Of a stretch of 33,887 nt of DNA, positions 22,940 to 30,329 are shown piece by piece; the stretch's first letter is position 1; every line of letters starts with the position of its first letter. The position numbers were made by a program, and so were the translations under genes. The notes beneath the pieces were generated by a model, which was not told where the DNA came from, made no database searches, and worked only from the letters and a program-made list of their open reading frames with translations. Source of the DNA: Microbacterium sp. (lineage in GTDB: Bacteria > Actinomycetota > Actinomycetes > Actinomycetales > Microbacteriaceae); contig QFPM01000025.1 of the NCBI GenBank assembly GCA_003248655.1, forward strand, positions 1 to 33,887, written 5' to 3'.

Positions 22940-23531
22940 CGCTCTCCCCTTCCGCGAGCCGCTGACGTGCGGCTTCGATCTCGATCTCGCTCGCCCCACG
23001 CGGCGGGATCAGCCCGACGTCGCGAGCGGCGCGGATGCGCCGATTCGCCGTCTCGATGCTCGAAAGCCCTAGACCCTGTCGCACGCGCTCAGCGTGGCGC
23101 TTATCGCGCTTCCTGCCGTCGCGGTCTAGGTAGATGCGGGCGGCTTCGCGAACGTCGCTCACGCGCCCCTTGTCGGTGTCGTCGATCGCATCGGCGAGCA
23201 CGCCGCGAGCCAGACGCTCGCCGCGCTCGCCGGCGGGCTTCGAGAAGTGCAGCCACGAATCGACGGCCCAGGCGTCGGGCTCGATCATCGCGATATCGCT
23301 CGCGCGGATCATCCGATCGCCAGGCTCAGAGACGATGCGGAATTCGACGCATCCGACGCCGCCCGCTCTGACCGCGAAGCGCAAGACGACCGTCGGGCGC
23401 CGCTCGTGCCGCTTCGCTTCGCTCTTCTGCATGATCGAGACGCCCCACGACGCCGGGCCGATCCTGTCGCCTGCGCGCACGAGCTCGTCGCCTTCGATCG
23501 ATCGGCTGAGCACGATCCACTCTTCGCTCAC
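22923..23531 (-). CDS. Hypothetical protein upstream of int, possible regulator
   Basis: This 202-residue protein starts with GTG at 23531, 8 bases after AGGA. The first half is strand-rich (PTVVLRFAVRAGGVGCVEFRIV). The C-terminal part (REAARIYLDRDGRKRDKRHAERVRQGLGLSSIETANRRIRAARDVGLIP) contains a helix-turn-helix-like stretch. Being next to the divergent operators and cotranscribed with int, it is a candidate repressor or an integration regulator, by position only. No family is recognised. Confidence 0.6.
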   Translation of the reverse strand: MSEEWIVLSRSIEGDELVRAGDRIGPASWGVSIMQKSEAKRHERRPTVVLRFAVRAGGVGCVEFRIVSEPGDRMIRASDIAMIEPDAWAVDSWLHFSKPAGERGERLARGVLADAIDDTDKGRVSDVREAARIYLDRDGRKRDKRHAERVRQGLGLSSIETANRRIRAARDVGLIPPRGASEIEIEAARQRLAEGESDEQAR

Positions 23532-23583
23532 TCTGTCATTCCTGCCTGTAGTTGGTGACAGAGCAAGTCTTGCACTCTGTCAA
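23529..23583. promoter_or_regulatory. Divergent promoter-operator region of island 2
   Basis: The motif TGACAGAG occurs three times: at 23556-23563 and, inverted as CTCTGTCA, at 23531-23538 and 23575-23582. The last two are both preceded by CA. The middle and right copies form a dyad around GCAAGTCTTGC. A perfect TTGACA -35 for the leftward operon (23578-23583) lies within the right copy. The leftward GTG start abuts the left copy. This fits a repressor controlling int and replication genes together. Confidence 0.6.
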
Positions 23584-23626
23584 TGCGGGGTCAAGCTCGC
23601 ATCCGATACAAGCTCGAAGGACAGAC

Positions 23627-23821
23627 ATGGATCAGCCGAAGCCGGTACTCGTGCCGCTGCTCTACGGGGAGGAAGACGCCCGCGTGATGCTCGGCGGCAT
23701 CGGTCGCTCGAAGCTCTTCGAAGAGATCAACGCTGGGCGCATCCGCGCCGTCAAGATCGGGCGCCGTACCTTCGTCGCTCATGCCGAGCTAGAGCGCTAC
23801 GTCGCTGGGCTGAGCGCATGA
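23627..23821 (+). CDS. Excisionase-like small HTH protein
   Basis: This 64-residue protein reads VLVPLLYGEEDARVMLGGIGRSKLFEEINAGRIRAVKIGRRTFVAHAELERYVAGL, the winged-helix layout of MerR-type excisionase or helix-turn-helix-17 proteins (EEDA-x-LG-S-xF-I--G-I-AVKIGRRT-V---L--Y). Such proteins act as recombination directionality factors or regulators. The ATG at 23627 has GAAGGA upstream. It is the first gene of the rightward operon and overlaps the next by ATGA. Confidence 0.85.
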   Translation: MDQPKPVLVPLLYGEEDARVMLGGIGRSKLFEEINAGRIRAVKIGRRTFVAHAELERYVAGLSA

Positions 23822-24183
23822 CCGCGCGACGGAAGCCCATCGACCCCGCGGTCGCGTCGGCTCGCGCTCGCATTGCGGGACTCGCACGCGCAGCGTCGCA
23901 GACTGACGACGAGCTCTCGGAAGCCGGGAAGCGCGCCGCTAACGCTCGTTGGGCGAAGCACCGCGCCGAGCGCGAAGCGGCGGGGCTCTCCCCGACGAAG
24001 AGCTCGCGCACCGTCGAGCCGTCGGCTCGGGCGCTCGACTACTGGCTCGGCGTCATCGACCGCGAACAGCCCGACCGCGAATGGTCGAGCCCCGGCGAGC
24101 GCCGCCGCGCCGCCGTGCTGCGTGCGAAGCAGGAAGCCGCTCGCGTCGCGCTGAAGCGCGCGACGAACGGGGCGAGCGAGTGA
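23818..24183 (+). CDS. Hypothetical charged protein, 121 residues
   Basis: It starts in an ATGA overlap with the excisionase-like gene and ends in a GTGA overlap with the ATPase gene. The protein is Arg/Ala-rich and helical (EAGKRAANARWAKHRAEREAAG), followed by ALDYWLGVIDREQPDREW. Coupling to the ATPase suggests a replication accessory role, but no domain is recognised. Confidence 0.65.
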   Translation: MTARRKPIDPAVASARARIAGLARAASQTDDELSEAGKRAANARWAKHRAEREAAGLSPTKSSRTVEPSARALDYWLGVIDREQPDREWSSPGERRRAAVLRAKQEAARVALKRATNGASE

Positions 24184-25547
24184 ATCTCGACGGCGTCGAC
24201 TTCGTGCGCGTCACGCGCGACAAGGCCGACGAGATCCGAAAGCGCGGCGCTGAGCGCGTCACGAGCGACCATGACGCGATCCCCGACGCCGCCTTCGAGC
24301 TCGCACGCTGGGGCGTGATGCCGAGCGCCGAGATCTACGGCTACCTTCGCGACTTCGCGCCCGAAGCGAAGAAGAAGCACGCGGCGAAGGTGCAGGCGCG
24401 TGCCGAGAAGGCGATCGCGAAGGGGCGCGCCGAGCTCACGCGCGGCTACATCGCGCCGATCGTCGATGAGCTCACGATCGAATCCGAGATCGAAGAGAAG
24501 CTGCACGGGCTGCGCGTACTCGACGCCGCACGCGAGCGCCGGGCGGCTGAGCGGGCGGGCGATCTCCCGTCGCTCGTGTCGCAGGTGCTCGACTGGCGCG
24601 CACTCGAAGCGCAGCCAGAGCCGCGATGGATCGTCGCTGACGTCATCCCCGAGCGGGCGACCGTCTTCGTCTACGGCGCTTCAGGCGTCGGGAAGTCATT
24701 CGCCTGCCAGTCGATCGCCGCGTCGATCGCGGGCGGCTTCGATTGGCTCGGGCGCCCCGTCGTCGCCGGCCCCGTGCTCTACATCTTCGCCGAAGGCGGC
24801 GCGGGCGCCGGGAAGCGGTTCGCCGCGCTCGCCGACGCATGGCACCGCGGGAAGCCGATCGACGGGCTTCAGGTGCTGCCCGTGGCGCCGAATCTCACGA
24901 GCGAGATCGACGTCGCAGAGCTCGAATCTCTCAATCGAGAGCACGACTTCGCGATGATCGTCTACGACACGCTGAATCGCGTCGCGGGCGACGCCGAAGA
25001 GAATTCGGCGACCGCGATGGGCGGCATTCTCAACGCGATCGAGCGCATCCGCCGCGCCGGCTCGCGCACGACGAGCGTCGTCGTCACGCACTCAGGAAAG
25101 GGCGGCGACCTTCGCGGCTCGTCGGCGCTCTGGGCAGCCGCCGACGTCGTGCTGAAGCTCTCGGGCGAGCCGGGATATCTGAAGCTCGAAGCCGAGAAGC
25201 AGAAGGATGCCGACGGCGGGATCGTCGGCTTCTATCGTCTCGCACCGTCCCGCCGTCACGACACGCTCATTCTTCAGGGCATCGCACCCGGCCAGGCTGA
25301 GCCGTCGGGCGTGCAAGCGACGCAGGCTGAAGAAGCACTCGCGCACTTCGACCGCGCCTTCGGCGTCACCGGCTCGACGCGCTCGGAATTCCGCGACGCG
25401 CTCGTCGAATGGATGGACGTCAGCAAGGCGACCGCGCAGCGCTACATCGGCGTTCTGATCGCCGATCACCGTCTCGCCGCCGAGAGCGGCGCGCGCAGCA
25501 CCCGCCTATCACTTCCCCATGCCCCGACAACCCTCCCGCTCGACTGA
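24180..25547 (+). CDS. RepA-like AAA ATPase, putative replicative helicase
   Basis: This 455-residue protein has an N-terminal helical region, Walker A GASGVGKS at residues 166-173, Walker B FAMIVYDT ending at D263, a SVVVTHSGKGGDLRGSSALWAAADVV sensor region, and a C-terminal HTH-like segment (SRSEFRDALVEWMDVSKATAQRYIGVLI). This matches RepA/RecA-like hexameric helicase ATPases (AAA_25 type) used by small elements for their own replication. The GTG at 24180 overlaps the previous stop. It is the best candidate to act with the iteron cluster, possibly with the C-terminal HTH binding DNA. Confidence 0.8.
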   Translation: MNLDGVDFVRVTRDKADEIRKRGAERVTSDHDAIPDAAFELARWGVMPSAEIYGYLRDFAPEAKKKHAAKVQARAEKAIAKGRAELTRGYIAPIVDELTIESEIEEKLHGLRVLDAARERRAAERAGDLPSLVSQVLDWRALEAQPEPRWIVADVIPERATVFVYGASGVGKSFACQSIAASIAGGFDWLGRPVVAGPVLYIFAEGGAGAGKRFAALADAWHRGKPIDGLQVLPVAPNLTSEIDVAELESLNREHDFAMIVYDTLNRVAGDAEENSATAMGGILNAIERIRRAGSRTTSVVVTHSGKGGDLRGSSALWAAADVVLKLSGEPGYLKLEAEKQKDADGGIVGFYRLAPSRRHDTLILQGIAPGQAEPSGVQATQAEEALAHFDRAFGVTGSTRSEFRDALVEWMDVSKATAQRYIGVLIADHRLAAESGARSTRLSLPHAPTTLPLD

Positions 25548-25561
25548 AAGGTAGCTAGACC

Positions 25562-26350
25562 ATGACCGAGAAGACCCTGCCCGCCGAGCTCGCGCTCGAA
25601 GGCTTCACCGCGCAGATCTGCGACGCGCCGAGCGTGCCCGGCCCCGTCCACGATCTCTTCGCCGTCGCCTTCGATATCAAGCGCGAGACGCGCGAAGCGA
25701 TCGTCGCCCGCGACAAGCACGAAGAAGACGCTCGGGTCGCCGTCCAGACCGAAGCCGCCGCAATGGCCGGCGAGATCGTGCGCGGCAACTTCGACACCGA
25801 CGCTCTGCTCGACGAGAAGGTCGCCGAGCACAAGACCGAAGCCGAGCGTCTGCAGCGACGGATCAACGGGCTCGAAGCGGCCCGTCCCCGCGTCATCCAC
25901 GAGATCCGCACGACCGTCGCGAAGCACATCGATTCGTGGCGGCTGGACGCCGAGCGCGCGGGCGATGCCGCGATCGTCGATCTCGCCGCGGCGCTGAGCA
26001 TGACGCGAGACGCCTACGTCGCGCTGAATCACTCGCTCGGCGTGCTCTCGGCTCTCGACGACTTCGAAGGGCGACAGGAAGGCGTCTGGGCGCGCGAGTG
26101 GCGCGAGGGGCATCTGCGGCTCATGCCGCGCCCGAACGGCTGGACGTTCGCGATCGAGCCCGCGATCGCGGCGCTCGAAGAAGCGCTCGACCTGGCGACG
26201 AAGGAGCTTCGCTATCGGTCGCTGGACGATGCCGAGCGCGACAAGGCCGACAAGGTCGAGAGCGCGGCGAAGAAGGCCGCGACGAAGCCTGAGGCGTCCG
26301 CCGCGAGCGACGAGACGCCCGCCTTCGAGATGGGCGCGGACGATGACTGA
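25562..26350 (+). CDS. Hypothetical protein, 262 residues
   Basis: A predominantly helical, charged protein (EARVAVQTEAAAMAGEIV, DEKVAEHKTEAERLQRRING), with a central WRLDAERAGDAAIVDLAAAL region and a Lys/Ala-rich acidic tail. GAAAGG lies upstream of the ATG, 14 bases after the ATPase stop. Its last 8 bases overlap the next start. It could be a scaffold-like or coiled-coil protein; no domain is recognised. Confidence 0.6.
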   Translation: MTEKTLPAELALEGFTAQICDAPSVPGPVHDLFAVAFDIKRETREAIVARDKHEEDARVAVQTEAAAMAGEIVRGNFDTDALLDEKVAEHKTEAERLQRRINGLEAARPRVIHEIRTTVAKHIDSWRLDAERAGDAAIVDLAAALSMTRDAYVALNHSLGVLSALDDFEGRQEGVWAREWREGHLRLMPRPNGWTFAIEPAIAALEEALDLATKELRYRSLDDAERDKADKVESAAKKAATKPEASAASDETPAFEMGADDD

Positions 26351-26747
26351 CGCGAGCGACGCAGAGCGCGACGCATGGGTCGAGTGGCGACGGATGGACG
26401 ACGCGCCCGACGGCGAGATCGAAGACGACTTCGCGCCGGTCGATCTGACGGTCGCGATCACGCAGCTTCTCGTGCGCGGCGAGACGCGCGACGAGATCGC
26501 CCGTCGCCTGCGGATCTCCCGCGCCGACGTCGATATGCGCATCGCCGACGCGACGGCGCTCGCCGAAGCCGAAGCACTGATCGAGCGGGAATGGATCGTG
26601 CGGGAGAAGCTGCGCGATCTCACCCGGCAGGCGTCGGCGCTCGATCTCCCGACGTATGAGACGACGCGCCTGTCGCTGCTTCTCGATCTCGCGAAGATCG
26701 AGCTCGGGCTGATCTCGTGGACGCGCCGACGGGCGGCGAGCGCATGA
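26343..26747 (+). CDS. HTH-containing hypothetical protein, 134 residues
   Basis: The segment LLVRGETRDEIARRLRISRADVDMRIADATALAEAEA reads as a helix-turn-helix (T-x-EIA-RL-IS-A-V). It is followed by REWIVREKLRDLTRQASALDLPTYETTRLSLLLDLAKIELGL, a helical tail. The gene overlaps both neighbours (8 bases and ATGA). A DNA-binding role, even a second terminase-small-like role, cannot be excluded. Confidence 0.6.
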   Translation: MTDASDAERDAWVEWRRMDDAPDGEIEDDFAPVDLTVAITQLLVRGETRDEIARRLRISRADVDMRIADATALAEAEALIEREWIVREKLRDLTRQASALDLPTYETTRLSLLLDLAKIELGLISWTRRRAASA

Positions 26748-27046
26748 GCGTCAAGCGCCCGAAGCGGCGCAACTACGAGAGCGAGCCCGACTTCCTGCTC
26801 GCGTGCCTGCGCTATCTCGATGCGAAGTACCCGGGCCGCGAAGGGCAGCGGAAGCGGCTCGCGGCGTGGCAGCGCTGGGAGATCGAGCGCGACGCCGAGC
26901 CCGATATCGCCCGCCTGCGCGAGCTCGTCGCTCTCGACGATCTGACGGATGCCGAAGCCGCCGAGCTCGCTCGGCTTTCGACTGAGTACGTCGAATGGCG
27001 CCGTATCACGAACCCCCGACACACGAAGAAGGAGAAGAAGAAGTGA
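26744..27046 (+). CDS. Small hypothetical protein with the LVALDDL motif, copy 1
   Basis: This 100-residue protein begins MSVKRPKRRNYESEPDFLLACLRYLDAKYPGREGQRKRL and ends KKEKKK. It contains IARLRELVALDDLTDAEAAELARLS, which is repeated in diverged form in the next gene. An ATGA overlap precedes it and a GTGA overlap follows. The function is unknown. Confidence 0.6.
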   Translation: MSVKRPKRRNYESEPDFLLACLRYLDAKYPGREGQRKRLAAWQRWEIERDAEPDIARLRELVALDDLTDAEAAELARLSTEYVEWRRITNPRHTKKEKKK

Positions 27047-27375
27047 CCACTGCATCGGAACAGGCCGCGGCCTTCCTGACTGAAGATCCCGCGATGCCCG
27101 CCGCCCCGGCGATGTCAGCGCCCGCAGGCGACGACTACGCCCGCCTGCGGCAGCTCGTCGCTCTCGACGATCTCGACGACGACGAGACGGAAGAGCTTGC
27201 CGAGCTCAGCAAGAAGTGGCGCGCCGGGAAGATCGAGCGCGCGCCGAAGAAGGCCGTCAGGCGCCGTCAGAGCGTCGCCGGGGACGGTGACCGCGACGGG
27301 AGCGGGAAAGGCCGCGAGAGCGCGCCCCAGACCGCGAGCGAGCGCGCTGCGGCTCAGCTTCGGCGGCTCTCGTGA
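27043..27375 (+). CDS. Small hypothetical protein with the LVALDDL motif, copy 2
   Basis: This 110-residue protein starts with GTG at 27043 after AAGGAG and has the segment YARLRQLVALDDLDDDETEELAELS, clearly paralogous to copy 1, followed by a basic, disordered tail (KKAVRRRQSVAGDGDRDG). The two genes probably arose by duplication of one motif-bearing unit. It ends in a GTGA overlap with a 35-residue gene. Confidence 0.6.
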   Translation: MTTASEQAAAFLTEDPAMPAAPAMSAPAGDDYARLRQLVALDDLDDDETEELAELSKKWRAGKIERAPKKAVRRRQSVAGDGDRDGSGKGRESAPQTASERAAAQLRRLS

Positions 27376-27479
27376 GCGCCGCGACTCTCGCCGCAGAGAT
27401 CGACGAGCTCGAAGCCCGGCTGACGCGCCTGCGCGACACGCTGCGCACACTCAACGCCGAAGGCGACGGCGATGCGTAG
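27372..27479 (+). CDS. Coiled-coil microprotein, 35 residues
   Basis: The frame GTG at 27372 to TAG at 27477-27479 encodes MSAATLAAEIDELEARLTRL and a short remainder ending AEGDGDA, a leucine-spaced helical hairpin. It shares a GTGA overlap with the previous stop and 8 bases with the next start, filling the operon perfectly. It is too short to judge by homology. Confidence 0.5.
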   Translation: MSAATLAAEIDELEARLTRLRDTLRTLNAEGDGDA

Positions 27480-28013
27480 GTCTTCACGGCAGGGCGCGAT
27501 CCCGTCAGAGCTCGGCTTCCTGATCGACGAGCTCGACGAGATCCAGCGACGGCTCGGGATTCTCGAAGCGCCGTCGGGCGAGTCGATCGGGAACGCGGTC
27601 GCGAAGCTCTCGTCGATCGCGAAGCCGGTCGCCTTCTACAAGCTCGAATCGCCGCGACGATCACCGCCGCGGCGAGCGCCGCGGCCGCCGTCTCGGTTCC
27701 CGTCCCCGACGGCTACACGCGCGCGATCGTGAACGCGACCGCGGCGGCGACGTTGCGATCGAACGACGCTGCGGGCGGCTGGGCGCTTCTCATGGTCGCC
27801 GCACGCATCACGCCGTCGGGCGGCGCGAGCTTCTATAACCAGTGGGGGTCGGTCGACGGGCAGAAGTACGGCGGCGTCTCGGCGTCGTCGGCGGTCGCGC
27901 TTGACTCGCTCACGCCGGGCTCGACGATCGACATCGAAGCGCTCGCGAGCTTCCCCGGCACCTACACGCTGCCCCGTGCATCCGTCTCGGGCTCGATCCT
28001 CTTCCTGCGATGA
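27472..28013 (+). pseudogene. Phage-tail-like protein with a frameshift
   Basis: The first frame (ATG 27472, stop 27730-27732) reads LGFLIDELDEIQRRLGILEAPSGESIGNAVAKL, which resembles the N-terminal helix plus LEAPSG segment of minor tail-type proteins of actinobacteriophages. It then turns Pro/Arg-rich. A second frame, open from 27477 and shifted by -1, takes over with TITAAASAAAAAVSVPVPDGY and a strand-rich domain (GGWALLMVAARITPSGGASFYNQW to SGSILFLR) ending at 28013. A one-base change around 27640-27665 would join them into a protein of about 180 residues. No slippery heptamer is evident, so mutation or sequencing error is more likely than programmed shifting. Confidence 0.5.
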
Positions 28014-28237
28014 GCGCTCACGCCTGCATCATCGATCGGTCGCCCGAGACGGGGTCGCTCGTGGCTTGCACGTGCGGCTTCGCTCTCGGGCCGTTCGGCG
28101 ATCACGCGCAGGCTCTGAAGCTCGCTCGCGAGCACCGCGAAGCACATAAGCCGCTACCGACTGACGAAGACCGCGAACGACAACGCGCCCACGCGGCGAG
28201 GACGCGCGAGCGACGACGGGCGAAGAAGGCGACGTAG
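28010..28237 (+). CDS. Small Cys/His protein, 75 residues
   Basis: The N-terminal half has Cys and His residues spaced like a small zinc-binding unit (HACIIDRS, then CTCGF, with H at DHA, EHREAH). The C-terminal half is basic (RERQRAHAARTRERRRAKKAT). The ATG overlaps the preceding stop. It is the last gene of the rightward operon, ending before a terminator. The identity of the zinc-site residues is inferred. Confidence 0.6.
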   Translation: MSAHACIIDRSPETGSLVACTCGFALGPFGDHAQALKLAREHREAHKPLPTDEDRERQRAHAARTRERRRAKKAT

Positions 28238-28253
28238 AGCGCGTCAGAAGGAA

Positions 28254-28297
28254 CGAGAGAGCCGGGGCGGCGGGGCGATGCTTCCCCGGCTCTCTCG
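28254..28297. terminator. Bidirectional terminator between convergent operons
   Basis: CGAGAGAGCCGGGG (28254-28267) and CCCCGGCTCTCTCG (28284-28297) form a perfect 14-base stem with a 16-base loop between the stops of the rightward operon and the leftward HTH gene. Confidence 0.8.
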
Positions 28298-28300
28298 CGT

Positions 28301-28891
28301 CTAGGGAAGCTCGACGACGTCTTCGCCGAGCGCGACAAGCTCAGCGTTGAGCTCGTCGATAATCGCGTCGCGAGTGAGCACTTCGAGATCGACCTTCGCC
28401 GGGGCGTCGGTGCCCATGAGCCGCCGGCGGGATTCGCCGATGTGCCGCAGATTCTCCAGCGCCCGCATGATCTGCTTCTCATCGCGCAGCACGAGAAGAT
28501 CCGGTCGCTGATCCGTCAGCACGTCGAGCGTCGTATTCATCGCGAAGGCGCGCTGCGCCGAAGCGTGCTCGTCGATCCGCCCGAGAAGCGACACGAAGGC
28601 GCGCTGCTGACGGTCGAGATCGGCAAGCTCGGCGGCGCGCTGCTCTTCGCGCGTCTCGTCGTCCAGGGCGACGGCCAGAGTGTCGCGATACTCGGCGACG
28701 CGCTTCCGCGCCGTGGCGATCGTCATCGTGCGCCCGAGCCCGCCGTCGCGACGGTCTGCCCCGGCGAGATCTGCGATCGCCTGATAGGTGAGCCGGTCGC
28801 CGTGACGCCGCTCATACGCCCAGCGGGCTTCGTCCAGCGTCTCAGCGAGTGAGCGGCGGTGCTCGCTCTTCTGTCGCTTCTTCTTGCCCAT
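28301..28891 (-). CDS. Terminase-small-subunit-like HTH protein
   Basis: This 196-residue protein has an N-terminal basic tail, a helix-turn-helix-like region (LTYQAIADLAGADRRDGGLGRTMTIATARKRVAEY), a long helical middle (REEQRAAELADLDRQQRAFVSLLGRIDEHAS), and the ending RRLMGTDAPAKVDLEVLTRDAIIDELNAEL. HTH, oligomerisation helices, then a GTDAP-K-type end is the layout I associate with small terminase subunits and related packaging proteins. Small terminases choose which DNA is packaged, and satellites use their own to redirect helper packaging. There is no large terminase beside it. The function is an inference, and a plain regulator is the alternative. Confidence 0.5.
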   Translation of the reverse strand: MGKKKRQKSEHRRSLAETLDEARWAYERRHGDRLTYQAIADLAGADRRDGGLGRTMTIATARKRVAEYRDTLAVALDDETREEQRAAELADLDRQQRAFVSLLGRIDEHASAQRAFAMNTTLDVLTDQRPDLLVLRDEKQIMRALENLRHIGESRRRLMGTDAPAKVDLEVLTRDAIIDELNAELVALGEDVVELP

Positions 28892-28970
28892 TGCCGTCCC
28901 CGATCTCGTGCCTTTCGGGGGGCGTGCTCAGTCTACGGCGACGATGCGCAGCGACGGGGATTCGCGCGCC

Positions 28971-28992
28971 GTTGTGGTAGCCGTTGTGGTCA
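28971..28992. repeat. Right arm-type sites of the integrase
   Basis: GTTGTGGT at 28971-28978 and GTTGTGGTCA at 28983-28992 are direct repeats spaced 12 bases, matching the left pair at 21462-21483 in orientation and spacing. Confidence 0.6.
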
Positions 28993-29021
28993 ATGGGCGA
29001 CAGGCACGCCCAGCAACGCCG

Positions 29022-29056
29022 AAGCCCCGGTGAGATTTACCGTCTCACCGGGGCTT
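29022..29056 (+). terminator. Rho-independent terminator just inside attR
   Basis: AAGCCCCGGTGAGA (29022-29035), loop TTTACCG, then TCTCACCGGGGCTT (29043-29056) followed by a TTTTCC run. It would isolate element transcripts from the tRNA gene. Confidence 0.85.
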
Positions 29057-29060
29057 TTCC

Positions 29061-29136
<76 letters not shown>

Positions 29137-29262
29137 GTCGCATCGTCCGCACGCGGACAACTCCCCTATCCTAGCCGCTCGCCGAGCCGCCCGCGAACCG
29201 GCGGCGAGCCGCGCGGACTCGGCGCCCTGGCGCGTGTCGGTGGCCTGGCGTAGCGTCGGCGC

Positions 29263-29847
29263 ATGACCGAGATCCGCATCGAACCGGCATCCGCCGACCG
29301 CTTCGACGACGTCGAACACGCGCTCACCGGCGGTGGCGACGGCGCGAGTTGCTGGTGCCAGTGGTGGATGCTGCGCAACAGAGACTTCGTCGCAGCCACG
29401 AGCGATGAGCGCCGCGAGCTCCTGCGCGGCGACCTCGACGCGCCCGTGCCGTCCGCACTCATCGCCTACGTCGACGACGAGGCCGCGGGGTGGGTGAAAG
29501 TCGCGCCCCGCCCCGACCAGCCGCGCCTCGCGGCGACGCGCGCATTCCAGCAGTCGCCTGAACCCTTCGATGACCCGTCGGTCTGGGCGATCACGTGCTT
29601 CGTCGTCCGACGCGAACACCGTGGAGCGGGCGTCGCGAACCGACTCTTGGAGGCTGCCATCGCTCACGCGCGCGCTCACGGCGCCCGCGTCATCGAGGGC
29701 TACCCGGTCGACACCGACGCGAAGAAGACGTCATCGAACAGACTGTTCCACGGGTCCCTCTCGAGCTTCACGTCCGCCGGCTTCACCGAGGTCGCGCGCC
29801 CGAGCGCCGCGCGACCGATCGTGTCGCTCACCGTGAGCGAGCGGTGA
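29263..29847 (+). CDS. GNAT family acetyltransferase
   Basis: This 194-residue protein has the acetyl-CoA-binding motif A (VVRREHRGAGVANRLLEAAIAHARAHGA) at about residues 108-135, preceded by the strand SVWAITCF. It is expected to transfer an acetyl group to an unknown amine substrate. The front part has CWCQWWMLRN, a feature of one actinobacterial subgroup. The ATG at 29263 has only weak ribosome-binding signal. This is ordinary chromosomal sequence past the element. Confidence 0.85.
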   Translation: MTEIRIEPASADRFDDVEHALTGGGDGASCWCQWWMLRNRDFVAATSDERRELLRGDLDAPVPSALIAYVDDEAAGWVKVAPRPDQPRLAATRAFQQSPEPFDDPSVWAITCFVVRREHRGAGVANRLLEAAIAHARAHGARVIEGYPVDTDAKKTSSNRLFHGSLSSFTSAGFTEVARPSAARPIVSLTVSER

Positions 29848-29880
29848 CGTAGTGGTCGCGGAGCGCGGCAGAATCGAGGG

Positions 29881-30264
29881 ATGAGCGAACCGTCTGTCCG
29901 CGTGGATGCCTGGCTGTGGGCCGTCCGCGTCTACAAGACGCGCTCCGCCGCGACCACCGCGTGTCGCGCGGGGCACGTGCGCATCGGCGGAGACAAGGCG
30001 AAAGCCGCGCAGGCCGTGCGCATCGGTGATGAGGTGCGCGTACGGATCGCGGGCTTCGACCGCATCCTGGTCGTCCGCCAGTTGCTCACCAAGCGCGTCG
30101 GCGCGCCGCTCGCCGCGGCCGCCGCAGAAGACCGGACGCCCGTGCGTGAACCTGTCGCCCAGCTCGCCGTCCGCGACCGCGGCGCCGGCCGCCCGACCAA
30201 GCGCGAGCGCCGCGACATCGACCGCCTGCGCGGGCGCGACATCGACGGCGACGAGCGCTCGTGA
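29881..30264 (+). CDS. hslR: S4-domain RNA-binding protein, Hsp15-like
   Basis: This 127-residue protein opens with VRVDAWLWAVRVYKTRSAATTACRAGHVRIGG, the S4 RNA-binding domain, then GDEVRVRIAGFDRILVV and a basic tail (RGAGRPTKRERRDIDRLRG). This matches heat-shock protein 15, which binds stalled 50S subunits carrying peptidyl-tRNA. GAGGG lies upstream of the ATG. It is separated from the GNAT gene by 33 bases and may share its transcript. Confidence 0.9.
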   Translation: MSEPSVRVDAWLWAVRVYKTRSAATTACRAGHVRIGGDKAKAAQAVRIGDEVRVRIAGFDRILVVRQLLTKRVGAPLAAAAAEDRTPVREPVAQLAVRDRGAGRPTKRERRDIDRLRGRDIDGDERS

Positions 30265-30329
30265 GCCGCCGGAGTCGGGCGTGACGCGCAGACGGCACGC
30301 GAACAGCGACTCACTGGCACGGGTCTCGA

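Noticed and set aside
27600..27732. Programmed -1 ribosomal frameshifting in the tail-like gene
   Set aside because: No X-XXY-YYZ slippery heptamer with a following structure could be found near the frame junction; mutation or error is simpler.
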